A DNA stretch of 64,000 nt from contig CAVVAJ010000009.1 in assembly GCA_963746255.1 (NCBI GenBank), positions 310,001 through 374,000 of the forward strand, read 5' to 3'. Origin of the DNA: DAOVXM01 sp963746255. Its GTDB lineage: Bacteria; Chloroflexota; Anaerolineae; Anaerolineales; UBA4823. This document shows, in pieces, positions 27,337 to 36,420 of this stretch (its first letter is position 1; each line of letters starts with the position of its first letter). Below the pieces are notes generated by a model. The model ran no database searches and was not told where the DNA came from. It saw nothing but the letters and a program-made list of their open reading frames with translations. Made by a program: the position numbers and the translations under genes.

Positions 27337-27834
27337 CTACCAGAGATATGGAATCGGAGGGCTTCCAAATCTCTTTTGCAACCATCCATCGACACCCAGG
27401 GCACGACCTGCATGAGTGAAGAGTAGGACAAACAGGATACCCAGAATCATGGCATAGCTCCATGGCCAATCATGACCGAAAGTGGCCAAAAAAGTGTTGA
27501 GAATAAAGAACCCAGCCAAAAAACTGGTCAATGGAGTGAGCAAGCCAACCAGAAGAAAGAGTCCGAGTAAGAACTCAGCAACTAGCTGAAAAGGGGCAAA
27601 TCCCGCCCGAATCGGAAGGATGATGTTATCAATGAAAAGTGCGTACCAAGCCAACGGATTATCCGTTTGCGGAAAAACCTGCGTGAAGAAAACAACGAAG
27701 CCTTGGGGGGTGTAGAAGCCTTTCGAGAAATTGCTGAACCAGGTAGTGATGAACATGACCCCGAGCATTATTCTTAGCAGTGCTACCCACCGCAATGATA
27801 CCTGTGACGAAACAGGTTGATGATCATATTCCAT
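27337..27834 (-). CDS. DoxX-family membrane protein
   Basis: 165 residues with four predicted helices, as in DoxX/DoxD. The segment LRIMLGVMFITTWFSNFSKG near the start and PIRAGFAPFQLVAEFLLGLFLLVG in the middle (two blocks) fit the family, as does LLFTHAGRALGVDG near the end. DoxX-like proteins have been linked to thiosulfate:quinone oxidation and, in mycobacteria, to oxidative-stress complexes, but most members are uncharacterised. A GGAGG ribosome site stands seven bases before the ATG. Its place inside a glycosyltransferase cluster is unexplained. Confidence 0.85.
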   Translation of the reverse strand: MEYDHQPVSSQVSLRWVALLRIMLGVMFITTWFSNFSKGFYTPQGFVVFFTQVFPQTDNPLAWYALFIDNIILPIRAGFAPFQLVAEFLLGLFLLVGLLTPLTSFLAGFFILNTFLATFGHDWPWSYAMILGILFVLLFTHAGRALGVDGWLQKRFGSPPIPYLW

Positions 27835-27910
27835 AATATATCCTCCATTTCAATTTGTGCGAACAAGACCCATATGATTTGAATACCCTTGCTGTACAAT
27901 GCTTACCTGA

Positions 27911-29422
27911 TTAGGGTGAAGAAATTAGCCAGGATCGAGGCAGCTCACTCAACCAAGGTAGCGCTGCCCAGAGTAGTAAGGCGTAAAATGGGATATATTC
28001 CACATTCCTTACCCAATTGAATTCACGCCACATATCAGGGTCTACATACGTTATATAGGAGAGAACAACCACGCAGGAAAGGTAAAGCAAAGGCCAGAGA
28101 TAACGACTCGCTTGCCCATCGCCGTGGCCGCTAGACAATAAAAAAGGTGCGAATGGAATTACCACCGCTAGGTACCAAGGGTGTACTGTCGGTGTAAAGA
28201 TGATGTAAGCACATAAAGGCACCATTGCCAGACGAAGAAGCGCGCGGGTGCGGGTGATTGCATCGTGTTTCCCAGGTTGATCATTCCGCCAGACCCAAAA
28301 CCCAGTGATTGATATGACTAACAATAAAAGGCTGTTGGTGATCAGCTTAGTAAATAGAATACTTTGCGAACCGGCGATATGCTGCGGGACAGCGCCGGGT
28401 GTTGGGTAACCAGATATTTGAACTTCTAGCCAGTGGTACAGACTGCCATTGAAATTCCAATCGCTTAAGTATATCCGTATAGCTCCGAATACACCCCTAC
28501 CGTCCAATGGTCCGAATAAGCCCCAACCAGCTTCCAATGAAAAGAGCGCCAAGATTACCACAATCAAAATACCAAAAGTAATTAACCGTTTTAAACCCCA
28601 ACGCCGAAAAAATAAGGGCACCAGCAGCAGCGGCAGCCCTTTAGTAAGCGTCGCGGCTGCCATACTCAGTACAGAACCCGTGGCTGATCGGCCTGGACGT
28701 GATGAACCGGGTACACCGCGTACAATGAACCAAAACGATAATACAACCCAGAAAACCATCAGCGCATCAATATGCGCGTTTTGCGCATACTCAAGAATAA
28801 GGAGTGGGTGCCAGAGATAGATCAATACACCCGCCGCTGGAAGCTTCAACCGGATTAGCATATCCATCACCAGCCATGCAGTGGACAAATCCAACAGAAC
28901 AGCCACCAGTTGGAATACAAACACATTTTGTGAGAACAGAATCGTGATCAAGGCAAAATAGCCTTGGGCAGTTGGCAAATAAGGTGAAGCCATCCAAGAG
29001 TGATTCACGAGTGTTCGGGTCGCCGTCGAATATCCAGCGAGTGCGGGTGAGTCAGCTGGATACAAATAGGGGTTGACACCCTGGGTCAACAAATGACCAT
29101 CCCACAAATAGCGGTAGATATCATCAGAGAGGGTCGGAATTGTCAGCAGCAGCACGAAGCGAAAAAGAATCGCATACAACCAAATCAGCACTAACGGGAT
29201 CCGGTCACTGCCAAGGCGCACGCAGGCAATCCAATATACCAGCACCGCAATCGTAAACTGCCCCAAGAACGGAAGAACGTACGCACTGCGGGGGATCGGT
29301 TTTCCCACCAATGGAATCAGGGCAGCCAATAAGGCTGTCCCTGCCAAAAATGTCCAACCCCCAATTGTGCTTAATAATTTGTTGGTCCGCTGGAGGACAC
29401 CTGCTGATGCGAAGATGGTCAC
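27911..29422 (-). CDS. Polytopic glycosyltransferase (DUF2029/GT87-like)
   Basis: 503 residues with about 11-12 hydrophobic helices. The first extracytoplasmic loop carries adjacent acidic residues in SDDIYRYLWDGHLL, followed by GVNPYLYPADSPA, the hallmark of GT-C enzymes using a lipid-linked sugar. HPWYLAVVIPF near residue 405 is another family feature. It probably transfers mannose or a similar sugar from a polyprenyl phosphate outside the cell. The start overlaps the stop of the DUF2064 gene by four bases, and the polyprenyl-phosphate glycosyltransferase two genes upstream could supply its donor. Confidence 0.85.
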   Translation of the reverse strand: MTIFASAGVLQRTNKLLSTIGGWTFLAGTALLAALIPLVGKPIPRSAYVLPFLGQFTIAVLVYWIACVRLGSDRIPLVLIWLYAILFRFVLLLTIPTLSDDIYRYLWDGHLLTQGVNPYLYPADSPALAGYSTATRTLVNHSWMASPYLPTAQGYFALITILFSQNVFVFQLVAVLLDLSTAWLVMDMLIRLKLPAAGVLIYLWHPLLILEYAQNAHIDALMVFWVVLSFWFIVRGVPGSSRPGRSATGSVLSMAAATLTKGLPLLLVPLFFRRWGLKRLITFGILIVVILALFSLEAGWGLFGPLDGRGVFGAIRIYLSDWNFNGSLYHWLEVQISGYPTPGAVPQHIAGSQSILFTKLITNSLLLLVISITGFWVWRNDQPGKHDAITRTRALLRLAMVPLCAYIIFTPTVHPWYLAVVIPFAPFLLSSGHGDGQASRYLWPLLYLSCVVVLSYITYVDPDMWREFNWVRNVEYIPFYALLLWAALPWLSELPRSWLISSP

Positions 29423-30111
29423 AACTTAGTTCCCATATCTTGTAATCGAGTTGGAGATAATTGAGAGAAAAACACACGCGTATGAGTTAGCTGATGCGGA
29501 CTAGCATTTTTGAGCTCACCAATCAAGTGCCTCAGATCACCGCCGGTATCGATATCATACCAGCTAGGTAAAAATCCAGTCCGTAAACCGAGCTCAGCAG
29601 ATCTACTGAGAGATAGCTCGAATACCTGTTCGGTGCTCCAAGGGATTTCCTGAAAAAGACGCGGCTGTGGCTGAACCAATCCAACCAAGTAGTAGCCGCC
29701 ATCGTCATTAGGACCAAATACCACTTCATGATGGTCCAAGAGTTCAACACCTCGAGTAAGGTACTCCACTGGCAAAGAAGGGCCATCGGAATTAATCGCC
29801 AGCACTTTTTGATAGCCCCTCGCGAAAAGATCAGCAGTTACTGCGTGCAGGCAAGCACCGATATCGCTGCCTTCCACTGGAAGTAATTCGGTCTGCGGTG
29901 GAGTGATCTGCTGAAAGTACGTCCATGCAGCAGGGGGTGTCACACCAACTGCCATGTCAAGAGTTGCAATTGAGGCAACCAATTCGATGGTATCCAGCAG
30001 CAGCGCTTGATAGAGATTTGCTGCCTCAGGGTAGGTTAACGGCGGTACAAGGCGAGTTTTCGTAGCCCCCATGATGGGCTGCTTAGCCATAATTACTATC
30101 ACCGGTCTCAT
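29419..30111 (-). CDS. TIGR04282/DUF2064-family glycosyltransferase
   Basis: 230 residues. Starts VIVIMAKQPIMGATKTRLVPP, read here as two motifs: an MAKxP nucleotide-binding segment and the KTRL motif. The core contains LAINSDGPSLP and VVFGPNDDGGYYLVG, the sugar-nucleotide/metal region of this GT-A-like family. Members often accompany dolichol-phosphate-mannose-type transferases and membrane mannosyltransferases, exactly as here. The precise reaction is not established. The ATG lies 57 bp after the polyprenyl-phosphate transferase stop and its own stop overlaps the next gene. Confidence 0.88.
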   Translation of the reverse strand: MRPVIVIMAKQPIMGATKTRLVPPLTYPEAANLYQALLLDTIELVASIATLDMAVGVTPPAAWTYFQQITPPQTELLPVEGSDIGACLHAVTADLFARGYQKVLAINSDGPSLPVEYLTRGVELLDHHEVVFGPNDDGGYYLVGLVQPQPRLFQEIPWSTEQVFELSLSRSAELGLRTGFLPSWYDIDTGGDLRHLIGELKNASPHQLTHTRVFFSQLSPTRLQDMGTKL

Positions 30112-30168
30112 CGCTTGCTGTAATCCTGGGAAGACGAAAGTTGGTTCTCAAGCAAAGTACATCTCCTG

Positions 30169-30873
30169 CTACTGTAAATCTCTGTAATCCTGGGGAGTAT
30201 ACCTTGAGCTTCGAAAAATCGTCGCTACAATATAGTAAGCCGCCAGGATGGTACCGCGTAATGTCCCGCTGATTTTAGATCGCCCGGCAACACGCGCCCG
30301 GTAGATCACGGGCACCTCAATGATTACCCAATTTGCTCGGGCAGCCTTAACAATCATCTCGGTCGGCCATCCATAAGTCATCTCCTGCATCCCTATAGCG
30401 GCTAATTTTTCCCGGTTGACGGCTCGCATAGGGCTCAGATCGGTCAGACTACAACCATACAGCTGGTTAATCAGCATAGCGGCTAGTTGGTTGCCAGCTC
30501 TCTGGTGCCAGGGCATCACCCCAGAAACCAGGCCAGCGTTTAGCCGCGAGCCTAAAACCAGGTCGGCTGCCTCCGAACAAAGCGATTGGTAAAGTTGTGG
30601 AATATAGCGGGGATCATCCGCCCCATCGGCATCAATGAAAACGCACACTTCCCCGGTGGCAGCATCTAATCCCGCAGCGCACGCCCGCCCATATCCACGC
30701 CTTCGATCGACAAGCACCTTGGCACCATGCTCCCGGGCTATTTCTACCGTGCCATCCGCAGAGCCACCATCAACAACGATGACCTCACTGCGAGGTATAC
30801 CGGGGATCTCCTCCAACACCGCCGCGATATTGCCAGCCTCATTGAATGCCGGAATGATAATGGACAGCTCCAC
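30169..30873 (-). CDS. Dolichol-phosphate-mannose-synthase-like glycosyltransferase
   Basis: 234 residues from GTG 30873, which has GGAGG four bases upstream; an in-frame TTG at 30894 would add seven residues. GT-A motifs: LSIIIPAFNEAGNI at the start, VVDGGSADGT, RRRGYGRACAAGL and FIDADGADDP (DxD). The family moves a sugar from a nucleotide to a polyprenyl phosphate at the inner membrane. It is the first gene of the minus-strand cluster, so it may make the lipid-linked donor used by the GT-C enzyme downstream. The divergent TerB-like gene starts about 230 bp away. Confidence 0.88.
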   Translation of the reverse strand: MELSIIIPAFNEAGNIAAVLEEIPGIPRSEVIVVDGGSADGTVEIAREHGAKVLVDRRRGYGRACAAGLDAATGEVCVFIDADGADDPRYIPQLYQSLCSEAADLVLGSRLNAGLVSGVMPWHQRAGNQLAAMLINQLYGCSLTDLSPMRAVNREKLAAIGMQEMTYGWPTEMIVKAARANWVIIEVPVIYRARVAGRSKISGTLRGTILAAYYIVATIFRSSRYTPQDYRDLQ

Positions 30874-31104
30874 ACTCCCTCCAGAGTTCCGCAATTACGG
30901 TAATTCTGCCCTAAGTAGGCCACATTGGCAAGGGTGAATGAGATTGGAACAATATGAATAATGCACTTGTTGAAACCCAAAGCAAGAAAAAACAATTTTT
31001 GAGAGCTTACCCACCAGCAACATAAAAGCCGCCGACTGGTCAAGTAAGGTATACTTTGAGAACATAGTCTGGGACTATGATAATACGAATTCCGGAGGTG
31101 ACAT

Positions 31105-32028
31105 ATGGCTGATTCAGCCCTTCTCATGGCCCTAGCAAAAGTGATCATTGCTGCTGCATGGGCGGATGGAAGTGTAGATTATGAAGAGATCAACAGCTTG
31201 AAAGACCTGTTGTTCAGACTGACGGATATGACGGCTAGGGATTGGGCTAGCCTGGATATCTATATCGACTCACCGGTTGGTGAAGTTGAACGCCAGCGAT
31301 TGATCGAAGATCTCAAAGCCAATCTTAGGACAGAGCAGGATAAACAATTGGCACTCGCCAGCTTGCGAGCATTAATCTCTGCTGACGGTAGTGTAGATGA
31401 AGAAGAGGAACTTGTTTTCGAGCAGATCAAGAACGAGCTGGATAACGTCGGGACAGGGTTGTTCGGCAGCATGAACAGGTTAATGCTACGTCCTGTGCAG
31501 CGGCGCACCCAAACGGTGGCTGGGCAGCCTAACAGAGAACGCTATCTAGATGATTTCATAGATAACCGGATATATTATCATGTGCGCGAGCAGATGGAGA
31601 ACGGCGAGATCGAATTGGACCTACCGGATGAGGATATCCGCAAACTCTGTCTAACAGGTGGGCTGCTAGCACGAGTTGCCCACGTGGACCGTGATTTTAC
31701 CCAAGCTGAGGTGGACTGGATGAAGAAAGCCCTGCAGGAGAAGTGGCAGATTAACCGGCAAGCTGCAGACTTGATCGTAGATATCGCCACCACGGATATC
31801 GCCGAAGCTGTGGACTATTTCCGGCTGTCTCGCCAGTTCTTTGAGTGTACAACCGAGACCGAACGGATTAGATTCACCGAGGCTTTGTTTACAATTGCCG
31901 TCCAGGATGGGCAGGTATCCTATGACGAGATTGAAGAAATCCGTACCATCGCCTATGTGCTGAAACTAACCCATAAACAGTTCATCGATGCGAAGCTCAC
32001 CATCCCCCGGGAGCAGCGCTCCAATTAG
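31105..32028 (+). CDS. Protein with two TerB-like domains
   Basis: 307 residues. TerB-type motifs appear four times: AAAWADGSVDYEE (about 13), ALISADGSVDEEE (about 89), LLARVAHVDRDFTQAE (about 190) and FTIAVQDGQVSYDE (about 265), consistent with two all-helical TerB domains of about 140 residues each, joined near 130. TerB domains bind divalent metal through acidic residues and are named from tellurite resistance, but most occur in other contexts. No signal peptide or membrane helix. A GGAGGTGA ribosome site precedes the ATG by five bases. No other ter genes are nearby, so its role is unknown. Confidence 0.82.
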   Translation: MADSALLMALAKVIIAAAWADGSVDYEEINSLKDLLFRLTDMTARDWASLDIYIDSPVGEVERQRLIEDLKANLRTEQDKQLALASLRALISADGSVDEEEELVFEQIKNELDNVGTGLFGSMNRLMLRPVQRRTQTVAGQPNRERYLDDFIDNRIYYHVREQMENGEIELDLPDEDIRKLCLTGGLLARVAHVDRDFTQAEVDWMKKALQEKWQINRQAADLIVDIATTDIAEAVDYFRLSRQFFECTTETERIRFTEALFTIAVQDGQVSYDEIEEIRTIAYVLKLTHKQFIDAKLTIPREQRSN

Positions 32029-32104
32029 ACCAACGGTGCGAAATTCTATCCCGGATACAATCGCCTACTGAATTGCACAACCCTAGTCATAACCCAATAA
32101 AGCC

Positions 32105-34444
32105 ATGAGTCTGGATATCGCTCTTTCTCTAGGTATCATCACACTTACTATTATCCTGTTCATCAGTGAAAAGCTGAGGATTGATCTTATTGCGATGTTG
32201 GTATTGGGCTCTCTGGTGTTAACCGGTCTTGTTACACCGGAAGAAGCATTATCTGGTTTCAGCAACCCAGCGGTGGTGACAGTCTGGGCGGTGTTCATCC
32301 TCAGCAGTGGATTATCGCGTACCGGAGTGGCAAATATCGTCGGCCGGCACGTTATCCGCTTGGCAGGTAAGAGTGAGGTGCGGCTTTTGGTCGTGATCAT
32401 GCTCACCGCCGGCATTATGTCCGCGTTCATGAATAATATTGGGGTGGCGGCATTATTCCTACCGGTAGTAATCAATATCGCACGGAAATTAGATCTGAAC
32501 CCCTCCAAGCTGCTGATGCCGCTAGCGTTTGGAACCTTGATGGGGGGCATGACCACCCTGATCGGTACACCGCCCAATATCTTGGCGAGTGATGCACTGC
32601 GGGCTTTTGATTTGGAGCCGTTCAACTTCTTTGACTTCTTACCGGTCGGCTCGGTGATCCTCATCAGTGGTATCGTCTTTATGGCCGTACTCGGCCGGCG
32701 CCTGCTGCCCACGCGGGACATAGGCAAGGAGTTCGGCGAGAGCGAGCGAGAGTTCCGGCAAGTTTTCGGTCTCCAAGAGCGGCTTTTTATTACAAGGATC
32801 CCATTCGGCTCGACCCTCACCGGAAAATCATTAGCGCAAAGCCGCCTGGAAGGTACGCTCGGTTTAAATGTCATCGGCCTGATCAGGGACGGGAAAACAC
32901 AGCTAGCACCTGATCCTGACACGGCCATTGCGGCAAATGATCGGCTGTTGGTTGCTGGCAAACCAGAAACCCTGGCAGACTTGAAGTCCCAAAGGCAGAT
33001 GATTATAGCCGATGAAAGCACATCTGCGAAAAGCCTGGTGTCTGAAGCGATCGGCGTAGTGGAATTGACCTTAACCCCGGAATCATCACTAATCGGGAAG
33101 ACGCTCGAACAAGTCGATTTCAGACAGCAGTACGGTGCAAATGTCCTCGGTATCTGCCGTTCAGGCACTCCAATCAGAACCCACCTACAGGAGATTCCGC
33201 TGAGGCAGGGTGATGCACTGCTGATCCAAATCCCAAACGAGAAGCTGTCACGCGTCAAAGCATCTCCCGATCTAGAATTCGTGACAGGCGGCTCCAGTGC
33301 TGGCTACCAACTGCAGGAAAGATTGTTCTCCATAACGATCCCGGAGAAATCCATGCTCGCGGGCCAAACCCTAGCACAGAGTCGCCTTGGGGATGCGTAT
33401 GGGTTGACTGTGCTCGGTATCTTGCGTGGGGAGGGGATAGAACTGATGCCGATGCCGGAGGCCAGCATATCAGTTGGTGATAGCCTGATTGTTGAAGGTC
33501 GGGCAGAGGACTTGGCGCAAGTCTACAGCGGCGAGGACCTGGAAATCGATGATGAGCGTGTTCCAAGTATGCGCGACCTGGAATCATCGACCTATTCCTG
33601 GGTCGAAGCGGTTTTGGCACCGCAATCGAACTTGTCAGGTAAAAACCTGCGCCAAATCCATTTCCGAGAAAAATACGGTTTGCGAGTTTTAGCCATATGG
33701 CGGGAGGGACAGGCATACTATTCCAACTTGCGGGACATTGCACTGCATTATGGTGATGCATTGCTGCTTCATGGGAGGCGGGAGATGCTGCGATTGCTGG
33801 CCAGTGAACGGAACTTTATCCTGATGGCCGAGGAAATCCAGGCACCGCCGCGGTTGAAGAAGGCCCCTATTGCAGCTTTAATCATGCTAGGTGTGATAGT
33901 GGTAGTTGTACCCGGCTGGCTGAACATTGCGGTAGCTGCCCTCATCGGAGCAAGTTTAATGGTACTGAGCGGCTGCCTGGATATGGATGAGGCCTACCAG
34001 GATATAGATTGGCGGGCAGTTTTTCTGATTGCATGCATGCTGCCCCTGGGAATTGCCATGCAGACCAGCGGCACGGCAGATTTCCTGGCCGAAATGGTTA
34101 TCCGGCTGGTCGGTGACTATGGTGGGCTCGCGATCATGGCGGGGCTGTTCATCATGGCGACGCTAGCATCCCAATTTATGCCAAATGCTGTTGTCACCGT
34201 GCTCATGGCACCAATCGCGATCAACACCGCAAACAGTCTGGGGCTGTCTCCTTACGCGCTGATGATGACCATCGCGATTGCGGCCTCTGCAGCTTTCTTA
34301 TCTCCGGTTGGGCACCCCGCGAATGTGTTGGTGATGGGACCGGGTGGATATCGCTTTTCAGATTACATCCGTGTAGGACTACCATTGACGATCTTGGTGC
34401 TGCTCATCACACTGTTGGTACTGCCCATCTTTTGGCCGCTATAA
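32105..34444 (+). CDS. SLC13-type permease with four RCK-C-like domains
   Basis: 779 residues. The N-terminal half-transporter (about 1-200) has FSNPAVVTVWAVFILSSGL, FMNNIGVAALFLPVV and LIGTPPNILASDALR; the C-terminal half (about 580-779) has FMPNAVVTVLMAPIA and SPVGHPANVLVMGPGG. These are the paired hairpin motifs of the ion-transporter/DASS fold. In the cytoplasmic middle lie four RCK-C (TrkA-C)-like domains at about 222-295, 315-385, 404-475 and 493-565; members usually have two. The substrate may be dicarboxylate, sulfate or another anion; the sequence does not decide. No Shine-Dalgarno is obvious. The start ATG is 76 bp after the TerB-like gene. Confidence 0.9.
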   Translation: MSLDIALSLGIITLTIILFISEKLRIDLIAMLVLGSLVLTGLVTPEEALSGFSNPAVVTVWAVFILSSGLSRTGVANIVGRHVIRLAGKSEVRLLVVIMLTAGIMSAFMNNIGVAALFLPVVINIARKLDLNPSKLLMPLAFGTLMGGMTTLIGTPPNILASDALRAFDLEPFNFFDFLPVGSVILISGIVFMAVLGRRLLPTRDIGKEFGESEREFRQVFGLQERLFITRIPFGSTLTGKSLAQSRLEGTLGLNVIGLIRDGKTQLAPDPDTAIAANDRLLVAGKPETLADLKSQRQMIIADESTSAKSLVSEAIGVVELTLTPESSLIGKTLEQVDFRQQYGANVLGICRSGTPIRTHLQEIPLRQGDALLIQIPNEKLSRVKASPDLEFVTGGSSAGYQLQERLFSITIPEKSMLAGQTLAQSRLGDAYGLTVLGILRGEGIELMPMPEASISVGDSLIVEGRAEDLAQVYSGEDLEIDDERVPSMRDLESSTYSWVEAVLAPQSNLSGKNLRQIHFREKYGLRVLAIWREGQAYYSNLRDIALHYGDALLLHGRREMLRLLASERNFILMAEEIQAPPRLKKAPIAALIMLGVIVVVVPGWLNIAVAALIGASLMVLSGCLDMDEAYQDIDWRAVFLIACMLPLGIAMQTSGTADFLAEMVIRLVGDYGGLAIMAGLFIMATLASQFMPNAVVTVLMAPIAINTANSLGLSPYALMMTIAIAASAAFLSPVGHPANVLVMGPGGYRFSDYIRVGLPLTILVLLITLLVLPIFWPL

Positions 34445-34531
34445 CAATTCCACCAGCGCGGTATGATGTATATTGTGCTTAGCCAACGGACATGTTTTTT
34501 CTTCTACCGACAATCAGGATGAAGCAATTGA

Positions 34532-35632
34532 ATGGCGACTAATGAGACTGCTTACCTTTACGAGCAGATCGCGAATTCGATCCGAGAAGACATCTTGGAA
34601 GGGCGATTGTGCCCCGGTGAGCGCCTGCCAGCGGTCAGACAGATGGCAGAGCGCTGGAACTGTACCATCGGCACTGTCCAAAGAGCCTATAAGGAGTTGG
34701 GCCAACATGGACTGGTAGCCAGCCGGGCTGGTCAAGGTACGAGTGTAATCGGGGTCCCGACCAAGACCGATACACCCCTCAGGAAAGCAGAACTCATCCA
34801 CCGCGCTGAAGCCTTCCTGCTGGAGGTGATCACTTCCGGATACTCAGCGGGTGAGATTGAGGACGCGGTCCGGCAAGCCATGGAACGCTGGCAAGCCATC
34901 GAGAAACAGCCAGCGCGTTCATCTTCTACGTCCATACGTTTCAGCGGCAGCCATGATATCGTAGTCTCCTGGATAGCCAGTCACAGCGCAGAAATCATCC
35001 CTGGCTACCACATAGAGCTGAACTATACCGGCAGCTTGGGCGGGTTAATCGCCTTAGCGGAAGGTGCTGCCGATCTATGCGGGTGTCATCTGTGGGATGA
35101 AGATACCCAAAGTTACAACCTTCCGTTCGTAAAACGACTGCTGCCCAACCAGCGGGTGGCGCTCGTTACATTGGCAGAACGGCGGTTGGGATTGATCCTA
35201 CCTACAGGCAACCCACTCAGTATCGAAACCATCACCTCGCTGGCACACAGCGACATCCGATTTGCGAACCGCCAGCGTGGTTCTGGGACGCGCGTCTGGC
35301 TGGATGCCCGGCTGCAGGATGCCGAGATCGACACGCAGAAAATCCGTGGATATCAGAAAGGATTGATGACCCACTCCGCTGTGGCGAGGCAGGTAGCGGA
35401 GGGGAATGCAGATGTAGGGATTGGTTTGGAAGCGGCTGCCTTGAACTACAAGCTTGATTTCATTCCGTTGACCAACGAAACCTATCAGCTTGTGATACCA
35501 GCTGTAAATTTCGAGTGCGAAGAACTGCAAACCTTAGTCCAGTGGCTGCAAACAGCTCCAGCAAAACAGCTGATGAGTGATTTCGGGGGTTATCTCACAA
35601 ATTCGAGCGGGGATATCCACTGGGTTGAGTAG
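34532..35632 (+). CDS. GntR-type HTH regulator fused to a PBP-like sensor domain
   Basis: 366 residues. The first 70 are a GntR winged helix (YEQIANSIREDILEGRL; PAVRQMAERWNCTIGTVQRAY; GLVASRAGQGTSV). A helical linker follows. From about residue 130 the protein resembles periplasmic solute-binding proteins (PBP_like), as also found fused to ModE-type HTH domains: FSGSHDIVVSW, NYTGSLGGLIALAEGAADLCGCHLW in two blocks, ANRQRGSGTRVWLD and HSAVARQVAEGNADVGIG. It has no signal peptide, so the sensor part is cytoplasmic. It directly precedes tupBCA, whose binding protein shares the same kind of SRGDDSGT motif, so an oxyanion such as tungstate or molybdate is the likely effector. Confidence 0.85.
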   Translation: MATNETAYLYEQIANSIREDILEGRLCPGERLPAVRQMAERWNCTIGTVQRAYKELGQHGLVASRAGQGTSVIGVPTKTDTPLRKAELIHRAEAFLLEVITSGYSAGEIEDAVRQAMERWQAIEKQPARSSSTSIRFSGSHDIVVSWIASHSAEIIPGYHIELNYTGSLGGLIALAEGAADLCGCHLWDEDTQSYNLPFVKRLLPNQRVALVTLAERRLGLILPTGNPLSIETITSLAHSDIRFANRQRGSGTRVWLDARLQDAEIDTQKIRGYQKGLMTHSAVARQVAEGNADVGIGLEAAALNYKLDFIPLTNETYQLVIPAVNFECEELQTLVQWLQTAPAKQLMSDFGGYLTNSSGDIHWVE

Positions 35633-35690
35633 CTGCATACGCGACCGGAATGGCAAATTGACACCGGCCTGCATATACCCAAATTTCTAC

Positions 35691-35719
35691 TAGACAAACC
35701 AACCGACCTTAATTATACT
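35691..35719 (+). promoter_or_regulatory. Promoter of tupBCA
   Basis: TAGACA (35691-35696), 17-bp spacer, TATACT (35714-35719), 41 bp before the tupB ATG. This also argues against an in-frame TTG at 35719 as the tupB start. Confidence 0.7.
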
Positions 35720-35722
35720 TGT

Positions 35723-35749
35723 ACCAATACACTACATACAGTTATTGGT
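35723..35749 (+). promoter_or_regulatory. Candidate operator over the tupBCA transcription start
   Basis: Perfect inverted repeat ACCAATA-N13-TATTGGT. It begins three bases after the -10 box, so it covers the expected transcription start. A dimeric repressor bound here would block transcription; the GntR-PBP protein encoded immediately upstream is the obvious candidate. Confidence 0.5.
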
Positions 35750-35760
35750 GTTCAATCACA

Positions 35761-36420
35761 ATGTACAGCGAATTAACTGAAATCGTCCTACTTTCCCTGC
35801 GTGTCAGCGGCATTGCACTTTTTTTTGCAACGTTAATTGGTGTACCGGCCGGCATCTTCCTCGGTTTGAAGCGATTCCGTGGGCGGCGGGTTGCTGTTTC
35901 CTTTGTTTACACCGGAATGGGGTTCCCCCCTGTGGTGATTGGGCTTTTTGTTTATCTGCTGCTCTCCCGGAACGGGCCATTAGCGAGTTTAAATTTGGCA
36001 GTCCTACCCCAACTTTTCACTCCCGGCGCGATGATTCTCGCCCAAATCATCATCTCCTTCCCGCTTGTCGCCGGCTTCACGATGGCCGCGGTGATGGGTG
36101 TCGATCCGCAGATCCGCATGCAGGTCCGTTCCTTGGGTGCAACAGAAACGCAGACGGCTGTGACCGTTCTAAGCGAAGCACGCTTGGGAGTTATTGTCGC
36201 CATCGTCGCTGGTTTTGGTGCGATCATTTCCGAAGTCGGTGCGGTAATGCTGGTCGGCGGGAATATCGCTCACCAGACACGTGTACTGACGACAGCAATT
36301 GTACTGGAGACCCGCAAAGGCAACTTTGATCTGGCGTTAGCATTGGGCTTTGTCTTGCTGACACTGGCTTTTATCGCGAATTTGATCATGATGAGGTTGC
36401 AGGGCAGCGCGATTGAATGA
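35761..36420 (+). CDS. tupB: Tungstate ABC transporter permease
   Basis: 219 residues with about five membrane helices. The signature GFGAIISEVGAVMLVGGNI, followed by TRVLTTAIVLETRKGNF, is characteristic of TupB-type permeases and contains the EAA loop contact region near residue 130-150 (SLGATETQT). It forms the inner-membrane channel for tungstate uptake. I use ATG 35761, because an earlier TTG overlaps the -10 box. No clear Shine-Dalgarno was seen. Its stop overlaps the tupC start (ATGATGA), indicating coupling. Confidence 0.92.
   Translation: MYSELTEIVLLSLRVSGIALFFATLIGVPAGIFLGLKRFRGRRVAVSFVYTGMGFPPVVIGLFVYLLLSRNGPLASLNLAVLPQLFTPGAMILAQIIISFPLVAGFTMAAVMGVDPQIRMQVRSLGATETQTAVTVLSEARLGVIVAIVAGFGAIISEVGAVMLVGGNIAHQTRVLTTAIVLETRKGNFDLALALGFVLLTLAFIANLIMMRLQGSAIE

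Noticed and set aside
32083..33258. 391-codon open frame antisense to the permease gene
   Set aside because: It is the reverse-strand shadow of a clear transporter gene, rich in Ser/Arg, with no motif.
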